Assembly: GCF_034274695.1 (NCBI RefSeq)
Contig: NZ_CP128362.1
Span: 3,350,501-3,414,500, forward strand
Direction of reading: 5' to 3'
DNA length: 64,000 nt
Source: Chitinophaga sp. LS1
GTDB lineage: Bacteria > Bacteroidota > Bacteroidia > Chitinophagales > Chitinophagaceae
The notes under the pieces were generated by a model, which worked only from the letters and a program-made list of their open reading frames with translations, ran no database searches and was not told the origin of the DNA. The position numbers and the translations under genes are program-made. Shown here piece by piece: positions 53,859-63,250 of the stretch; position 1 is the first letter of the stretch; every line of letters starts with the position of its first letter.

Positions 53859-55538
53859 ATGGAATTGAACAAGTACAGCAAAACGCTCACTCAGGACCCT
53901 ACACAGCCTGCGACCCAGGCACAGTTGTATGGTATAGGTTTAACAGATGAGGACCTGAAGAAAGCACAGGTGGGCATTGCCAGCATGGGATATGATGGCA
54001 ACACCTGTAATATGCACCTGAATGAACTGGCACAGGAGGTCAAAAAAGGGGTCTGGGCTAATGATTTGGTCGGCCTTACCTTTCATACCATAGGCGTCAG
54101 CGATGGTATGACCAATGGTACACCAGGTATGCGTTACTCGCTGGTCAGCCGTGATCTGATTGCTGATTCCATCGAAACTGTAGTAGGTGGCCAATATTAT
54201 GATGGCCTCATCACTGTTCCTGGTTGTGACAAAAACATGCCAGGCTCCCTGATAGCAATGGGTCGTTTAAACCGTCCTGCTATCATGGTATATGGTGGTT
54301 CTACCTCTCCTGGTCATTATAAAGGACAGGATTTGAACATCATTTCCGCTTTTGAAGCACTTGGCCAGAAAATGGCGGGTAATATGAACGACGAGGATTA
54401 TAAAGGTATCATCATGAACTCCTGCCCTGGTGCCGGTGCGTGTGGTGGTATGTATACAGCTAATACTATGAGCTCCGCTATCGAAGCAATGGGTATGAGC
54501 CTTCCTTACAGTTCTTCTACTCCTGCTCAGAGCGAAGCAAAACGCGAAGAATGTAGAGTAGCAGGCCAGTATATTCGTCTGCTGCTCGAAAGAGATATCA
54601 AGCCAAAGGACATTATGACCTTCAAGGCTTTTGAAAACGCTGCTGTAGTGATTATGGCCATGGGTGGTAGTACCAATGCCGTGCTGCATATGATCGCTAT
54701 TGCAAAAGCAGTTGGTGTGAAGTTTAACATCAACGACTTCCAGCGTATCAGCGACAGCACTCCACTGATCGCCGATCTGAAACCAAGCGGTAAATACCTG
54801 ATGGAAGACCTGCACAAAATTGGCGGCGTTCCATTGGTAATGAAATACCTGCTGAAAGCTGGTCTGCTCAATGGCGATTGTCTGACTGTAACTGGCAAGA
54901 CCATTGCTGAAAACCTGGAAAGCGTACCAGACCTGGATTTCGAAAGCCAGAGCATCATCGTTCCGGTAGAAAAACCACTGAAAGAATCCGGTCACATCCA
55001 GATCCTGTATGGTAACCTGGCAGAACTGGGTTCCGTAGCTAAGATTACTGGTAAAGAAGGTGAGTTCTTCCGTGGTACCGCAAGGGTATTCGATGGTGAA
55101 TATGAACTGATAGCAGGTATCACCAGTGGCCGTGTAAAGAGCGGCGACGTAGTGGTGATCCGCAACGTAGGTCCGAAAGGAGCACCAGGTATGCCTGAAA
55201 TGCTGAAACCTACCTCCGCCATTATGGGTGTAGGTCTTGGTAAGAGCGTAGCACTGATCACCGATGGCCGTTTTTCCGGCGGTACCCACGGTTTCGTGGT
55301 AGGTCATATTACCCCTGAAGCGGTAGAAGGTGGCCTGATCGGATTGGTTGAGGACAACGATATGATCGAAATTGACGCAAAACACAACACCATTAAGCTG
55401 GAAGTAAGCGATGAAGAAATCGCTGCACGCCGCGCCAAATGGGTAAAACCTGCCCTGAAGGTAACTAGTGGGGTATTATATAAATACGCAAAACTTGTTT
55501 CAAATGCAACAGAAGGATGTGTTACCGATGAAGCCTGA
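53859..55538 (+). CDS. ilvD: Dihydroxy-acid dehydratase
   Basis: The 559-residue iron-sulfur enzyme forms 2-keto acids in valine and isoleucine synthesis. Cluster ligands appear in [12 protein letters not shown] and [17 protein letters not shown]. Other landmarks are [17 protein letters not shown] near the start, [12 protein letters not shown], and [20 protein letters not shown] near the end. The length is typical. The start ATG at 53859 gives the normal N-terminus. Its 3' end overlaps the start of ilvB, so the two are coupled. Confidence 0.97.
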   Translation: MELNKYSKTLTQDPTQPATQAQLYGIGLTDEDLKKAQVGIASMGYDGNTCNMHLNELAQEVKKGVWANDLVGLTFHTIGVSDGMTNGTPGMRYSLVSRDLIADSIETVVGGQYYDGLITVPGCDKNMPGSLIAMGRLNRPAIMVYGGSTSPGHYKGQDLNIISAFEALGQKMAGNMNDEDYKGIIMNSCPGAGACGGMYTANTMSSAIEAMGMSLPYSSSTPAQSEAKREECRVAGQYIRLLLERDIKPKDIMTFKAFENAAVVIMAMGGSTNAVLHMIAIAKAVGVKFNINDFQRISDSTPLIADLKPSGKYLMEDLHKIGGVPLVMKYLLKAGLLNGDCLTVTGKTIAENLESVPDLDFESQSIIVPVEKPLKESGHIQILYGNLAELGSVAKITGKEGEFFRGTARVFDGEYELIAGITSGRVKSGDVVVIRNVGPKGAPGMPEMLKPTSAIMGVGLGKSVALITDGRFSGGTHGFVVGHITPEAVEGGLIGLVEDNDMIEIDAKHNTIKLEVSDEEIAARRAKWVKPALKVTSGVLYKYAKLVSNATEGCVTDEA

Positions 55539-57261
55539 GCCGGCTAATCAGCCAGCAGCGGCTACTGAGGAAAAACTACATATTACCGGTTCCGAAGCCG
55601 TAATCCGCTCGCTGATTGCAGAAGATGTGAAAACCATTTTCGGCTATCCAGGTGGGGCCATTATGCCCATTTATGATGCCCTATACGATTTTCAGGATGA
55701 GGTCCATCATATATTAGTACGCCACGAACAGGGTGCTACCCATGCTGCGCAGGGGTATGCCCGTACCTCTGGTAAGGTGGGTGTGGTATTTGCTACTTCC
55801 GGCCCCGGTGCTACCAACCTGGTAACTGGTCTGGCAGATGCTTATATGGATTCTACTCCAATGGTATGTATCACAGGTCAGGTGGCTGCTCACCTGCTGG
55901 GTACCGATGCCTTCCAGGAAACTGATGTGATCGGGATTACCATTCCTATTACTAAATGGAATATCCAGGTAACCCGTGCTGAAGATATCCCGGGAGCTAT
56001 CGCCAAAGCATTTTACATTGCTGCCAGTGGTCGTCCGGGTCCTGTACTGGTAGATATTACCAAGAATGCACAGGTTGCCAAGTTCGATTTTGAATATAGC
56101 AAGTGTGAATATATCCGTAGTTATCACCCTGTTCCAAAGCTGAACATCGAAGCGGTGAAATCTGCTGCTGCCCTGATAAACGAAGCTGAGCGACCTTACA
56201 TCCTGTGTGGACATGGGGTACTGCTCGCTGGCGCTGAAAAGGAACTGATCGCCCTGTCTGAAAAAGCAGGTATTCCGATCGCTTCCACCTTGTTAGGTCT
56301 CTCTGCCGTTCCGGTAGATCATCCTAACTATGTGGGTTTCCTGGGTATGCATGGTAACTATGCACCGAACATCAAAACCGACGAGTGTGATGTAGTCATT
56401 GCTGTAGGTATGCGCTTTGATGACCGCGTAACAGGGGATGTTACCAGATATGTAAAACAGGCAAAGGTTATCCACATCGAAATTGATGCTGCTGAGATCA
56501 ACAAGATCATCACTGCAACAGTAGGTGTACATGCCGATGCTAAAACTGCGCTGAAAGCCTTGTTGCCATTGGTGAAAGAAGCAAAACACGATGAGTGGAT
56601 TGCTGGCTTCAAAGAGGCAGACAAGCAGGAACAGGAGAAGGTAAACCGTGGTGAACTGTACCCTACAGAAGGTGCCCTGAAAATGGCGGAAGTAGTACGT
56701 ATCATCTCTGAACGTACAGGAGGTAAAGCAGTACTGGTTACAGACGTAGGTCAGCACCAGATGATTGCCAGCCGTTACTACCGCTTCAAGGATCCAAATA
56801 CCAATATCACCAGTGGCGGTATGGGTACCATGGGTTTCTCACTGCCAGCTGCTATGGGTGCTAAGATGGGTGCTCAGGAAAAAGAAGTAGTAGCTGTGAT
56901 TGGGGATGGTTGTTTCCAGATGACCTTACAGGAGTTAGGCACGATTTACCAGTCACAGATTGGTGTGAAGATCGTGATCCTGAACAACAACTTCCTGGGT
57001 ATGGTGCGTCAGTGGCAGCAGCTGTTCCATGACAAGCGTTATTCTTCCACCGAAATGACTAACCCTGACTTCGTACAGATTGCGAAAGGGTTTTACATTC
57101 CGGGCAAGAAGGTAACTGACCGTGCTGATATTGTGGCGGCCGTTGATGAAATGATCTCCCACGATGGTGCTTACCTGCTGGAGGTAGTCGTAGAGAAGGA
57201 AGACAACGTATTCCCGATGGTACCAGCTGGTGCTCCAATTGCTCATATCAGGCTCGAGTAG
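55504..57261 (+). CDS. ilvB: Acetolactate synthase, large catalytic subunit
   Basis: The thiamine-diphosphate enzyme makes acetolactate and acetohydroxybutyrate. Landmarks are [34 protein letters not shown], the catalytic Glu in [35 protein letters not shown] and the cofactor motif [17 protein letters not shown] through VILNNN. Two ATGs lie inside the end of ilvD: 55504 (585 residues, overlap 35 bases) and 55528, which has GAAGGA about ten bases upstream. I list 55504, but 55528 is equally possible. The small subunit gene follows after 28 bases. Confidence 0.95.
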   Translation: MQQKDVLPMKPEPANQPAAATEEKLHITGSEAVIRSLIAEDVKTIFGYPGGAIMPIYDALYDFQDEVHHILVRHEQGATHAAQGYARTSGKVGVVFATSGPGATNLVTGLADAYMDSTPMVCITGQVAAHLLGTDAFQETDVIGITIPITKWNIQVTRAEDIPGAIAKAFYIAASGRPGPVLVDITKNAQVAKFDFEYSKCEYIRSYHPVPKLNIEAVKSAAALINEAERPYILCGHGVLLAGAEKELIALSEKAGIPIASTLLGLSAVPVDHPNYVGFLGMHGNYAPNIKTDECDVVIAVGMRFDDRVTGDVTRYVKQAKVIHIEIDAAEINKIITATVGVHADAKTALKALLPLVKEAKHDEWIAGFKEADKQEQEKVNRGELYPTEGALKMAEVVRIISERTGGKAVLVTDVGQHQMIASRYYRFKDPNTNITSGGMGTMGFSLPAAMGAKMGAQEKEVVAVIGDGCFQMTLQELGTIYQSQIGVKIVILNNNFLGMVRQWQQLFHDKRYSSTEMTNPDFVQIAKGFYIPGKKVTDRADIVAAVDEMISHDGAYLLEVVVEKEDNVFPMVPAGAPIAHIRLE

Positions 57262-57289
57262 TAAACCTTTTTAACAACGAAGAATTTTT

Positions 57290-57880
57290 ATGCAAAAAGA
57301 ATATACAATCACGGTATATACAGAAGACAGGATCGGTATCACGAACCGTATCACTGTTATCTTTACGCGCCGTCGAATCAATATCACCAGCCTCACAACC
57401 GCACCAACGGAGATTGAGGGTGTTTACAAGTTCATCATCACTGTACTGTCAGAAAGATCGCTACTGGATAAAGTAGTTGGTCAGATCGAGCGACTGGTGG
57501 AAATTCACCGTGCATTTGTACATGAAGAGGATGAAGTGGTATACCAGGAGCTGGCACTGTATAAGATCTCAACCAAAGCATTGAAGAATGGCAGCATCGA
57601 AAAGCTGATCCGTGAAAATGCGGCAAGGATACTGACCATTACAGACGAATACTTTGTATTGGAGAAGACCGGTCACCAGGAGGAGCTGGTAGCGCTACAG
57701 GCGAAACTGGCACCTTATGGACTGATAGAGTATTCCAAGAGCGGTCGCGTGGCGATCGTGAAATGGAGTCGTCGTTTCCATGATCATTTGAAAAATCTGT
57801 CCGAACTAGAGACAGATGATCTGGCCGAAGTGGATTATACACACGGACAGCCAGGTTCACATCAGGCAGAGAGTATCTAA
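57290..57880 (+). CDS. ilvN: Acetolactate synthase, small regulatory subunit
   Basis: The 196-residue protein has an N-terminal ACT domain (YTITVYTEDRIGITNRITVI, FTRRRINITSLTTAPTEIEG) that binds valine for feedback control, and a C-terminal ALS_ss domain (ARILTITDEYFVLEKTGHQE, LIEYSKSGRVAIVKW). The length is slightly above the usual 160-170, with a longer C-terminal tail. It directly follows its catalytic partner. A perfect hairpin follows its stop, before ilvA. Confidence 0.94.
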   Translation: MQKEYTITVYTEDRIGITNRITVIFTRRRINITSLTTAPTEIEGVYKFIITVLSERSLLDKVVGQIERLVEIHRAFVHEEDEVVYQELALYKISTKALKNGSIEKLIRENAARILTITDEYFVLEKTGHQEELVALQAKLAPYGLIEYSKSGRVAIVKWSRRFHDHLKNLSELETDDLAEVDYTHGQPGSHQAESI

Positions 57881-57900
57881 TAACTATAATAAAATTCATT

Positions 57901-57924
57901 AGGGCTGACCGTATGGTCAGCCCT
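57901..57924 (+). terminator. Perfect hairpin between ilvN and ilvA
   Basis: AGGGCTGACC and GGTCAGCCCT pair perfectly around GTAT. The tail AGTTCTTATCTC is only weakly T-rich, so termination would be partial. The ATG at 57913 of the longer ilvA frame sits in this loop, which argues that it is not the real start. Confidence 0.6.
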
Positions 57925-57942
57925 AGTTCTTATCTCAATCAC

Positions 57943-59199
57943 ATGTCCCAGGTATTAACAAGTGTTAATCCGCTCAATATTCTCGATGCAGCGGTGAAGT
58001 TGAAACCAGTGGTGAACAGAACACCGCTGACCTATAGTCCAACATTGTCACGCAGGTACAATGCCGATATTTATCTGAAAAGAGAAGACATGCAGATTGT
58101 ACGCTCGTATAAGCTGCGTGGTGCATACAACAAGATCAGTAGTCTGGACAAAGATCAGCTGTCCAAAGGTGTAACATGTGCCAGCGCGGGTAACCATGCG
58201 CAGGGTGTTGCATATGCCTGTCGTCAGCTGGATATTAAAGGCGTCATCTTCATGCCGATCATTACCCCGAAGCAGAAGGTGAACCAGGTAAACATGTTTG
58301 GCGGAGATAATATTGAGATCAGACTGGTGGGAGATACATTTGATGATTGTTCTGTCGAAGCGCAGGCGTACACAAAAGCGCACGGTATGACATTCGTTGC
58401 TCCTTTTGACGACCCCAAGATCATAGAAGGACAAGGTACAGTAGCTGTAGAGGTACTGGAAGACCAGTCTCATATTGATTATATCTTTGTGCCTATCGGT
58501 GGTGGCGGACTCGCTGCCGGTACCGGTACTTATTTTAAAACATACAGTCCGCATACCAAAGTGATCGGGGTAGAACCAAAAGGTGCTGCGTCTATGACTG
58601 CTGCACTGGAAAAAGGGGAACCTGTAACGCTGGGCGAAATTGAGCGCTTTGTAGACGGTGCTGCCGTGAAGAGAGTAGGTACGCTGAATTTCGAAATCTG
58701 TAAAGATGTGCTGGATAAAATGCACACCGTAGCAGAAGGTAAGGTTTGTACTACCATCCTGAAATTGTACAATGAAGATGCGATCGTAGTGGAGCCGGCT
58801 GGCGCCCTGTCTATCGCCGCACTGGACGATTTTGCCAAAGAGATCGAAGGCAAGAAAGTAGTATGTATAGTAAGTGGTGGTAACAATGACATCGATCGCA
58901 TGCAGGAGATCAAAGAGAGGTCTTTACTGTATGAAGGGCTGAAACATTACTTTATCATCCGCTTTATACAGCGCCCGGGAGCCCTGAAAGAGTTTGTGAA
59001 CCATGTGCTGGGACCTGATGATGATATCACAAGATTTGAATTTATCCAAAAGCATAATAAAGAAATGGGTCCTGCACTGATAGGTGTGGAACTAAAAAAG
59101 AAAGAGGATTATGATATCCTGGTGGCCAATTTTTCGAAGTACGGTATTCATTATACTGCACTGAATGAAGATGATGACTTATTTGGTTACTTAGTGTAA
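57943..59199 (+). CDS. ilvA: Threonine dehydratase (threonine ammonia-lyase)
   Basis: The 418-residue PLP enzyme opens isoleucine synthesis by converting threonine to 2-oxobutanoate. The PLP lysine is Lys57 in RSYKLRGAYN. The serine-rich loop is TCASAGNHAQGVAYACRQL, the phosphate loop is PIGGGGLAAG, and SGGNND lies near the end of the catalytic domain. One ACT-like regulatory domain follows (YFIIRFIQRPGALKEFVNHV), as in the shorter, single-ACT form. I start at ATG 57943 (MSQVLTSVNPL), because the upstream ATG 57913 is inside a hairpin loop. Confidence 0.95.
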   Translation: MSQVLTSVNPLNILDAAVKLKPVVNRTPLTYSPTLSRRYNADIYLKREDMQIVRSYKLRGAYNKISSLDKDQLSKGVTCASAGNHAQGVAYACRQLDIKGVIFMPIITPKQKVNQVNMFGGDNIEIRLVGDTFDDCSVEAQAYTKAHGMTFVAPFDDPKIIEGQGTVAVEVLEDQSHIDYIFVPIGGGGLAAGTGTYFKTYSPHTKVIGVEPKGAASMTAALEKGEPVTLGEIERFVDGAAVKRVGTLNFEICKDVLDKMHTVAEGKVCTTILKLYNEDAIVVEPAGALSIAALDDFAKEIEGKKVVCIVSGGNNDIDRMQEIKERSLLYEGLKHYFIIRFIQRPGALKEFVNHVLGPDDDITRFEFIQKHNKEMGPALIGVELKKKEDYDILVANFSKYGIHYTALNEDDDLFGYLV

Positions 59200-59228
59200 G
59201 GTGTTGCAATATATCTGGTAACAAGAAA

Positions 59229-59263
59229 TTAACCTCCTGTATTACGCAGGAGGTTTTATTTTG
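59229..59263 (+). terminator. Intrinsic terminator of the ilv operon
   Basis: AACCTCCTG and CAGGAGGTT pair around a seven-base loop (TATTACG), followed by TTATTTT, 30 bases after the ilvA stop. Confidence 0.9.
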
Positions 59264-59300
59264 CCCCTTTTAATTACATTTAGATAAATAATTCCGGAAG

Positions 59301-60257
59301 ATGAGCAATCTCATGCGCGCAGCCCTGCTGCGGGAATTTGGCCCTGCCAGTAACCTGACTATCGAAAGAATACCCGTACCCCTGCCAGCGGCAGGTCAGT
59401 TACTTATAAAAGTACGCGCCGCAGGTATTAATCCTGTTGATTATAAAACCCGTAATGGGAAAGGCATAGCTGCCAAAGAACTGGTACTCCCTGCTGTACT
59501 TGGCTGGGATATAGCCGGTGAGGTGGTGAGCCTGGGTGATGGTGTAAGCCGTTTTGACAGAAATGAACGTGTGTTTGGAATGAGCAATTTTCCACATGCG
59601 GGGAATGCGTATGCAGAATACGCGATTGTGCAGGAAGATGAATTTGCCCTGATACCCGCTTCGGTGAGTAATGAGGTAGCAGCAGCTACCCCGTTGGCGG
59701 CACTCACAGCCTGGGAGGCATTGTTTGACCATGGCCAGCTGGCCGGGGGGCAAAAAGTATTGATCCATGCAGCAGCGGGTGGCGTTGGCCATATTGCAGT
59801 ACAACTGGCTAAATGGAAAGGTGCTTATGTAGTAGGTACAGCTTCGCAGCAGAATCATGGTCTGCTGAATGAACTGGGAGTGGATCTGCCGCTGGATTAT
59901 AACACACAGGATTTTACTGTTATAGCAAAGGATATGGATGTGGTGCTGGATGGTATAGGTGGTGAAAACTCACTTCGTTCTATAGATGTATTGAACCCCG
60001 GGGGCGTATTGGTATGCCTGCCTTCGATGTATAAAGATGATCCGGTGATCCTGGAGAAAGCTGCTTCCAAAGGAGTGATGGTGAAATGGATGATGGTAAC
60101 CCCATCTGGTGAAAGAATGGAGCAACTGGCCGATCTGCTGGCTGTGGGTGATCTGAAAGTAAAAGTTGATCAGACTTTTCCACTGGAAGATGTGGGGAAA
60201 GCACATGAAGCTGTGGAAACGGGTCATGTAACCGGCAAAGTCGTGCTGGTGATCTAA
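59301..60257 (+). CDS. NADPH:quinone reductase-type medium-chain oxidoreductase
   Basis: The 318-residue protein of the zinc-free MDR superfamily has an N-terminal GroES-like domain (GQLLIKVRAAGINPVDYKTR, LGWDIAGEVVSLGDGVSRF) and a Rossmann domain with AAAGGVGHIAVQLAKWKGAY for NADPH. It lacks the cysteine and histidine ligands of zinc alcohol dehydrogenases. It is expected to reduce quinones or enones; the substrate is not predictable. It sits after the ilv terminator and 10 bases before the FAD oxidoreductase, so those two form a small operon. Confidence 0.88.
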   Translation: MSNLMRAALLREFGPASNLTIERIPVPLPAAGQLLIKVRAAGINPVDYKTRNGKGIAAKELVLPAVLGWDIAGEVVSLGDGVSRFDRNERVFGMSNFPHAGNAYAEYAIVQEDEFALIPASVSNEVAAATPLAALTAWEALFDHGQLAGGQKVLIHAAAGGVGHIAVQLAKWKGAYVVGTASQQNHGLLNELGVDLPLDYNTQDFTVIAKDMDVVLDGIGGENSLRSIDVLNPGGVLVCLPSMYKDDPVILEKAASKGVMVKWMMVTPSGERMEQLADLLAVGDLKVKVDQTFPLEDVGKAHEAVETGHVTGKVVLVI

Positions 60258-60267
60258 AAGATATATT

Positions 60268-61377
60268 ATGCTCAGCTACTGGGAAAAACAATCCCTTCTT
60301 CAATACGATTACATTATTGCCGGCAGTGGTATCGTGGGTTTGTCCACGGCTATCAGTCTGCGCGAAGCGCAGCCGCAGGCTCGTGTGCTTGTATTGGAAA
60401 AGGGAGTGTTGCCTACAGGGGCGAGTACAAAGAATGCGGGGTTTGCCTGTATAGGGAGTTTGACAGAGTTGCTGGCAGATTTGCGACAATTGCCTGCTGC
60501 TGAAGTATTGGCATTGTTGGAGTTGCGTTGGCAGGGGTTGCATGCCTTGCGGCATCGTGTGGGTGATCAGCATATGGATTACAGGGAGAATGGGAGTTAT
60601 GAGCTGATAGGAGAGAAGGAGTTACCTGCACTGTCGGAAATTGATGGCATGAATGACTTGTTGCGGCCTTTGTTGGGGGGAGATGCGTTTACGTTGGTTT
60701 CCAGTGATTTCGGATTTAATAAGTCGTATGTAAAGGCTTTGATCAGGAATAATTTTGAGGGGGAGTTACATACGGGGAAGATGATGCGCCGGTTGATAGA
60801 CCTGGCGCTTTTTTATGGGGTAGAGATTAAGACGGGGTGCACGATTTCAGGTATTTCGGAGTCTGATGGTGGTGTATATGTGTCAGTGGGTGAGTATTCC
60901 TTTATGGCGGGTCGGGTAGGAATCTGTACAAATGCATTTACCCGTGAGCTGATCCCTGACCTGGATGTAGTGCCCGGCAGGGGGCAGGTATTAATAACCG
61001 ATCCTATACCAGGATTACCTTTTAAAGGTATCTACCATATGGACGAGGGGTATTATTACTTCAGGGAGCTGGAAGGCCGTGTACTATTCGGGGGAGGTCG
61101 TAATATGGACTTTGCCGGGGAGGCTACCACTGTTTTTGAATTGAATACCCAAATTCACACAGAACTGGAAAACCGTTTACGCTATATTATTTTGCCGGGT
61201 TTTTCGTTTAATATTGCTGACCGTTGGGCTGGCATCATGGCTTTTGGCCAGAACCGGCAGCCGGTTATCCGCCGTCATTCACCCCGAATCGCGCTGGGCG
61301 TAAGAATGGGCGGCATGGGCGTTGCAATTGGAACCGCTATCGGGGCACAATTAGCCGATATCCTTATAAAAGAATGA
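60268..61377 (+). CDS. FAD-dependent oxidoreductase (D-amino-acid oxidase family)
   Basis: In this 369-residue protein the dinucleotide motif IIAGSGIVGLSTAISL (Gly19, Gly21, Gly24) binds FAD. GASTKNAGFACIG, RVGICTNAFTRELIPDLDVV, PGRGQVLITDP and the final GVRMGGMGVAIGTAIGAQLA fit the DAO fold (glycine oxidase-like). The substrate is probably a secondary or D-amino acid, unproven. Codons in about 60400-60900 favour TTG and GGG, unlike the CTG/GGT habit of neighbours. It ends before the pentose operon control region. Confidence 0.85.
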   Translation: MLSYWEKQSLLQYDYIIAGSGIVGLSTAISLREAQPQARVLVLEKGVLPTGASTKNAGFACIGSLTELLADLRQLPAAEVLALLELRWQGLHALRHRVGDQHMDYRENGSYELIGEKELPALSEIDGMNDLLRPLLGGDAFTLVSSDFGFNKSYVKALIRNNFEGELHTGKMMRRLIDLALFYGVEIKTGCTISGISESDGGVYVSVGEYSFMAGRVGICTNAFTRELIPDLDVVPGRGQVLITDPIPGLPFKGIYHMDEGYYYFRELEGRVLFGGGRNMDFAGEATTVFELNTQIHTELENRLRYIILPGFSFNIADRWAGIMAFGQNRQPVIRRHSPRIALGVRMGGMGVAIGTAIGAQLADILIKE

Positions 61378-61407
61378 TCACGATCAAGTCCGCCACTGAA
61401 ATAATTT

Positions 61408-61430
61408 TTAAATGTAAATTTTACGTTTAA
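61408..61430. promoter_or_regulatory. 23-bp near-palindrome, candidate operator of the pentose operon
   Basis: TTAAATGTAAA, one T, then TTTACGTTTAA: 10 of 11 positions are symmetric. It lies 51 bases before the sodium/sugar symporter start and is the only strong symmetric site in the 103-base gap. A GntR- or LacI-type repressor site is plausible. No regulator gene is adjacent. Confidence 0.5.
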
Positions 61431-61480
61431 TAAAAATGTTACTATATTGACCAACAATTATTTTATACCACGTTGATTTT

Positions 61481-63178
61481 ATGCAAAAGAGTTTACAATT
61501 CCTCGATTATGTTGTCTTTTTGGTGTATTTCGCGATAGTTGCCGGTTACGGTATATATATCTACCAGAAAAAGAAACGAAAAACTACTGACTCCAAAGAC
61601 TTTTTCCTGGCAGAAGGATCCCTTACATGGTGGGCCATTGGTGCTTCCCTGATCGCTTCCAACATCTCTGCGGAGCAGTTTATTGGTATGGCCGGTTCCG
61701 GTTTTAATATAGGTCTGGCGATTTCCACTTACGAATGGATGGCTGCTGCTACCCTGATTATCGTAGCGGTATTTTTCCTCCCTATTTACCTGAAAAACAA
61801 GATTTATACCATGCCGCAGTTCCTGCTGCGCAGGTATAACCAGACAGTGAGTACCATTATGGCGGTATTCTGGTTGCTACTGTATGTAGTGGTGAACCTG
61901 ACCTCCATCCTGTACCTGGGAGCACTGGCAATCAATACTATTTCAGGGATTGACTTTAATGTTTGTATGATATTGCTGGCCGTCTTTGCCGTGTTTATCA
62001 CGCTGGGTGGTATGAAAGTAATTGGTTATACAGACGTGATCCAGGTATTCTTCCTGATCCTGGGTGGTCTGGCTACAACTTACCTGGCCCTGAACCTGGT
62101 ATCTGAGCATTTCGGCACAACTGGTGTGCTCAAAGGTTTCCACCTGATGACAGAACATGCTGGTGATCACTTCCATATGATCCTGGACAAAAAAGATCCT
62201 CACTACCTGGATCTGCCTGGATTATCTATCCTGGTAGGTGGTATGTGGATTGTAAACTTAAACTATTGGGGTTGTAACCAATATATTACACAGCGTGCAT
62301 TGGGTGCTGATCTGAAAACAGCGCGTTCTGGTCTGCTCTTCGCAGGTTTCCTGAAACTCCTGATGCCACTGATCGTGGTAATTCCTGGTATCGCTGCTTA
62401 TGTATTGCATAGCCGCGGTCTATTCCAGGCAGAAATGGTGAAGGGTGGTGAACTCAATCCTGACAATGCTTATCCGGTGTTAATGAACCTGTTGCCAATT
62501 GGTATGAAGGGACTGGCTTTTGCTGCGCTGACAGCTGCGGTAGTTGCTTCCCTGGCTGGTAAAGCAAACAGTATTTCTACCATCTTCACACTGGATATCT
62601 ATAAAGAACACTTTGCGAAAAATGCGGATGAAAAGCATGTGGTACGAACAGGTAAAATCGTGGTAGTTGTTGCGATGATCCTGGCGATTATCATTTCTCC
62701 ATTCCTGGGTATTGATAAGAAAGGTGGTTTCCAGTTTATACAGGAATACACTGGTTTCGTATCACCGGGTATCTTTGCGATGTTCCTGCTGGGATTCTTC
62801 TGGAAACGTACGACTTCAGGTGCAGCGCTGTTTGCAATGATCGGTGGTTTTACACTGTCTATCATCCTGAAGTTCCTGCCAGGTTGGGCGGATCTTTCTG
62901 CTTTGAATAGCATCGGTTTCTCCGTACCGGCAGCAAACGGTATCTATGAAATTCCGTTCCTGGATCGTATGGGTATTGTATTCGTGGTGTGTGTGATTGG
63001 TATGATCCTGATTTCACTGGTAGCTCCTGCTAAGGTGAAAGTGGCGGGTGCAGAAATGGTAGATGAGTCTAAAGGTCTGGAAGTGGATGCTTCTATGTTC
63101 AGGACTTCTATGCCATTTGCCATCACAGCGATTTTGATCTGTGGTATCCTGGTAGCATTATATACCATTTTCTGGTAA
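61481..63178 (+). CDS. Sodium/sugar symporter (SGLT-type, SSS family)
   Basis: The 565-residue membrane protein has about 14 helices. Family motifs are DFFLAEGSLTWWAIGASLIA followed by SNISAEQFIGMAGSGF (first inverted repeat), YTMPQFLLRRYN, NYWGCNQYITQRALGA (sugar-site region, like the NQ.. segment of vSGLT) and GLAFAALTAAVVASLAGKAN with the second sodium-site serine. It should import a hexose or pentose with sodium. The gene downstream is a xylulokinase-type kinase, so xylose is the best guess. A hairpin terminator lies between them. Confidence 0.9.
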   Translation: MQKSLQFLDYVVFLVYFAIVAGYGIYIYQKKKRKTTDSKDFFLAEGSLTWWAIGASLIASNISAEQFIGMAGSGFNIGLAISTYEWMAAATLIIVAVFFLPIYLKNKIYTMPQFLLRRYNQTVSTIMAVFWLLLYVVVNLTSILYLGALAINTISGIDFNVCMILLAVFAVFITLGGMKVIGYTDVIQVFFLILGGLATTYLALNLVSEHFGTTGVLKGFHLMTEHAGDHFHMILDKKDPHYLDLPGLSILVGGMWIVNLNYWGCNQYITQRALGADLKTARSGLLFAGFLKLLMPLIVVIPGIAAYVLHSRGLFQAEMVKGGELNPDNAYPVLMNLLPIGMKGLAFAALTAAVVASLAGKANSISTIFTLDIYKEHFAKNADEKHVVRTGKIVVVVAMILAIIISPFLGIDKKGGFQFIQEYTGFVSPGIFAMFLLGFFWKRTTSGAALFAMIGGFTLSIILKFLPGWADLSALNSIGFSVPAANGIYEIPFLDRMGIVFVVCVIGMILISLVAPAKVKVAGAEMVDESKGLEVDASMFRTSMPFAITAILICGILVALYTIFW

Positions 63179-63188
63179 GAGATATTTG

Positions 63189-63234
63189 ACAAAGCTGGCT
63201 AACAACATCCTGTTTAGCCAGCTTTCTTTTTTTA
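63189..63234 (+). terminator. Hairpin terminator between symporter and kinase
   Basis: AAAGCTGGCTAA and TTAGCCAGCTTT pair around a ten-base loop, followed by CTTTTTTT. It ends 16 bases before the kinase ATG, so the kinase is reached by read-through or by a promoter within or overlapping this hairpin. Confidence 0.85.
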
Positions 63235-63250
63235 TAAACCTGCAAGCGTT

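Noticed and set aside
54267..55385. 372-codon open frame antisense to ilvD
   Set aside because: It lies wholly inside a certain gene; its protein is rich in Cys, His and Phe without domains. Long antisense frames arise from the codon habit of the sense gene.
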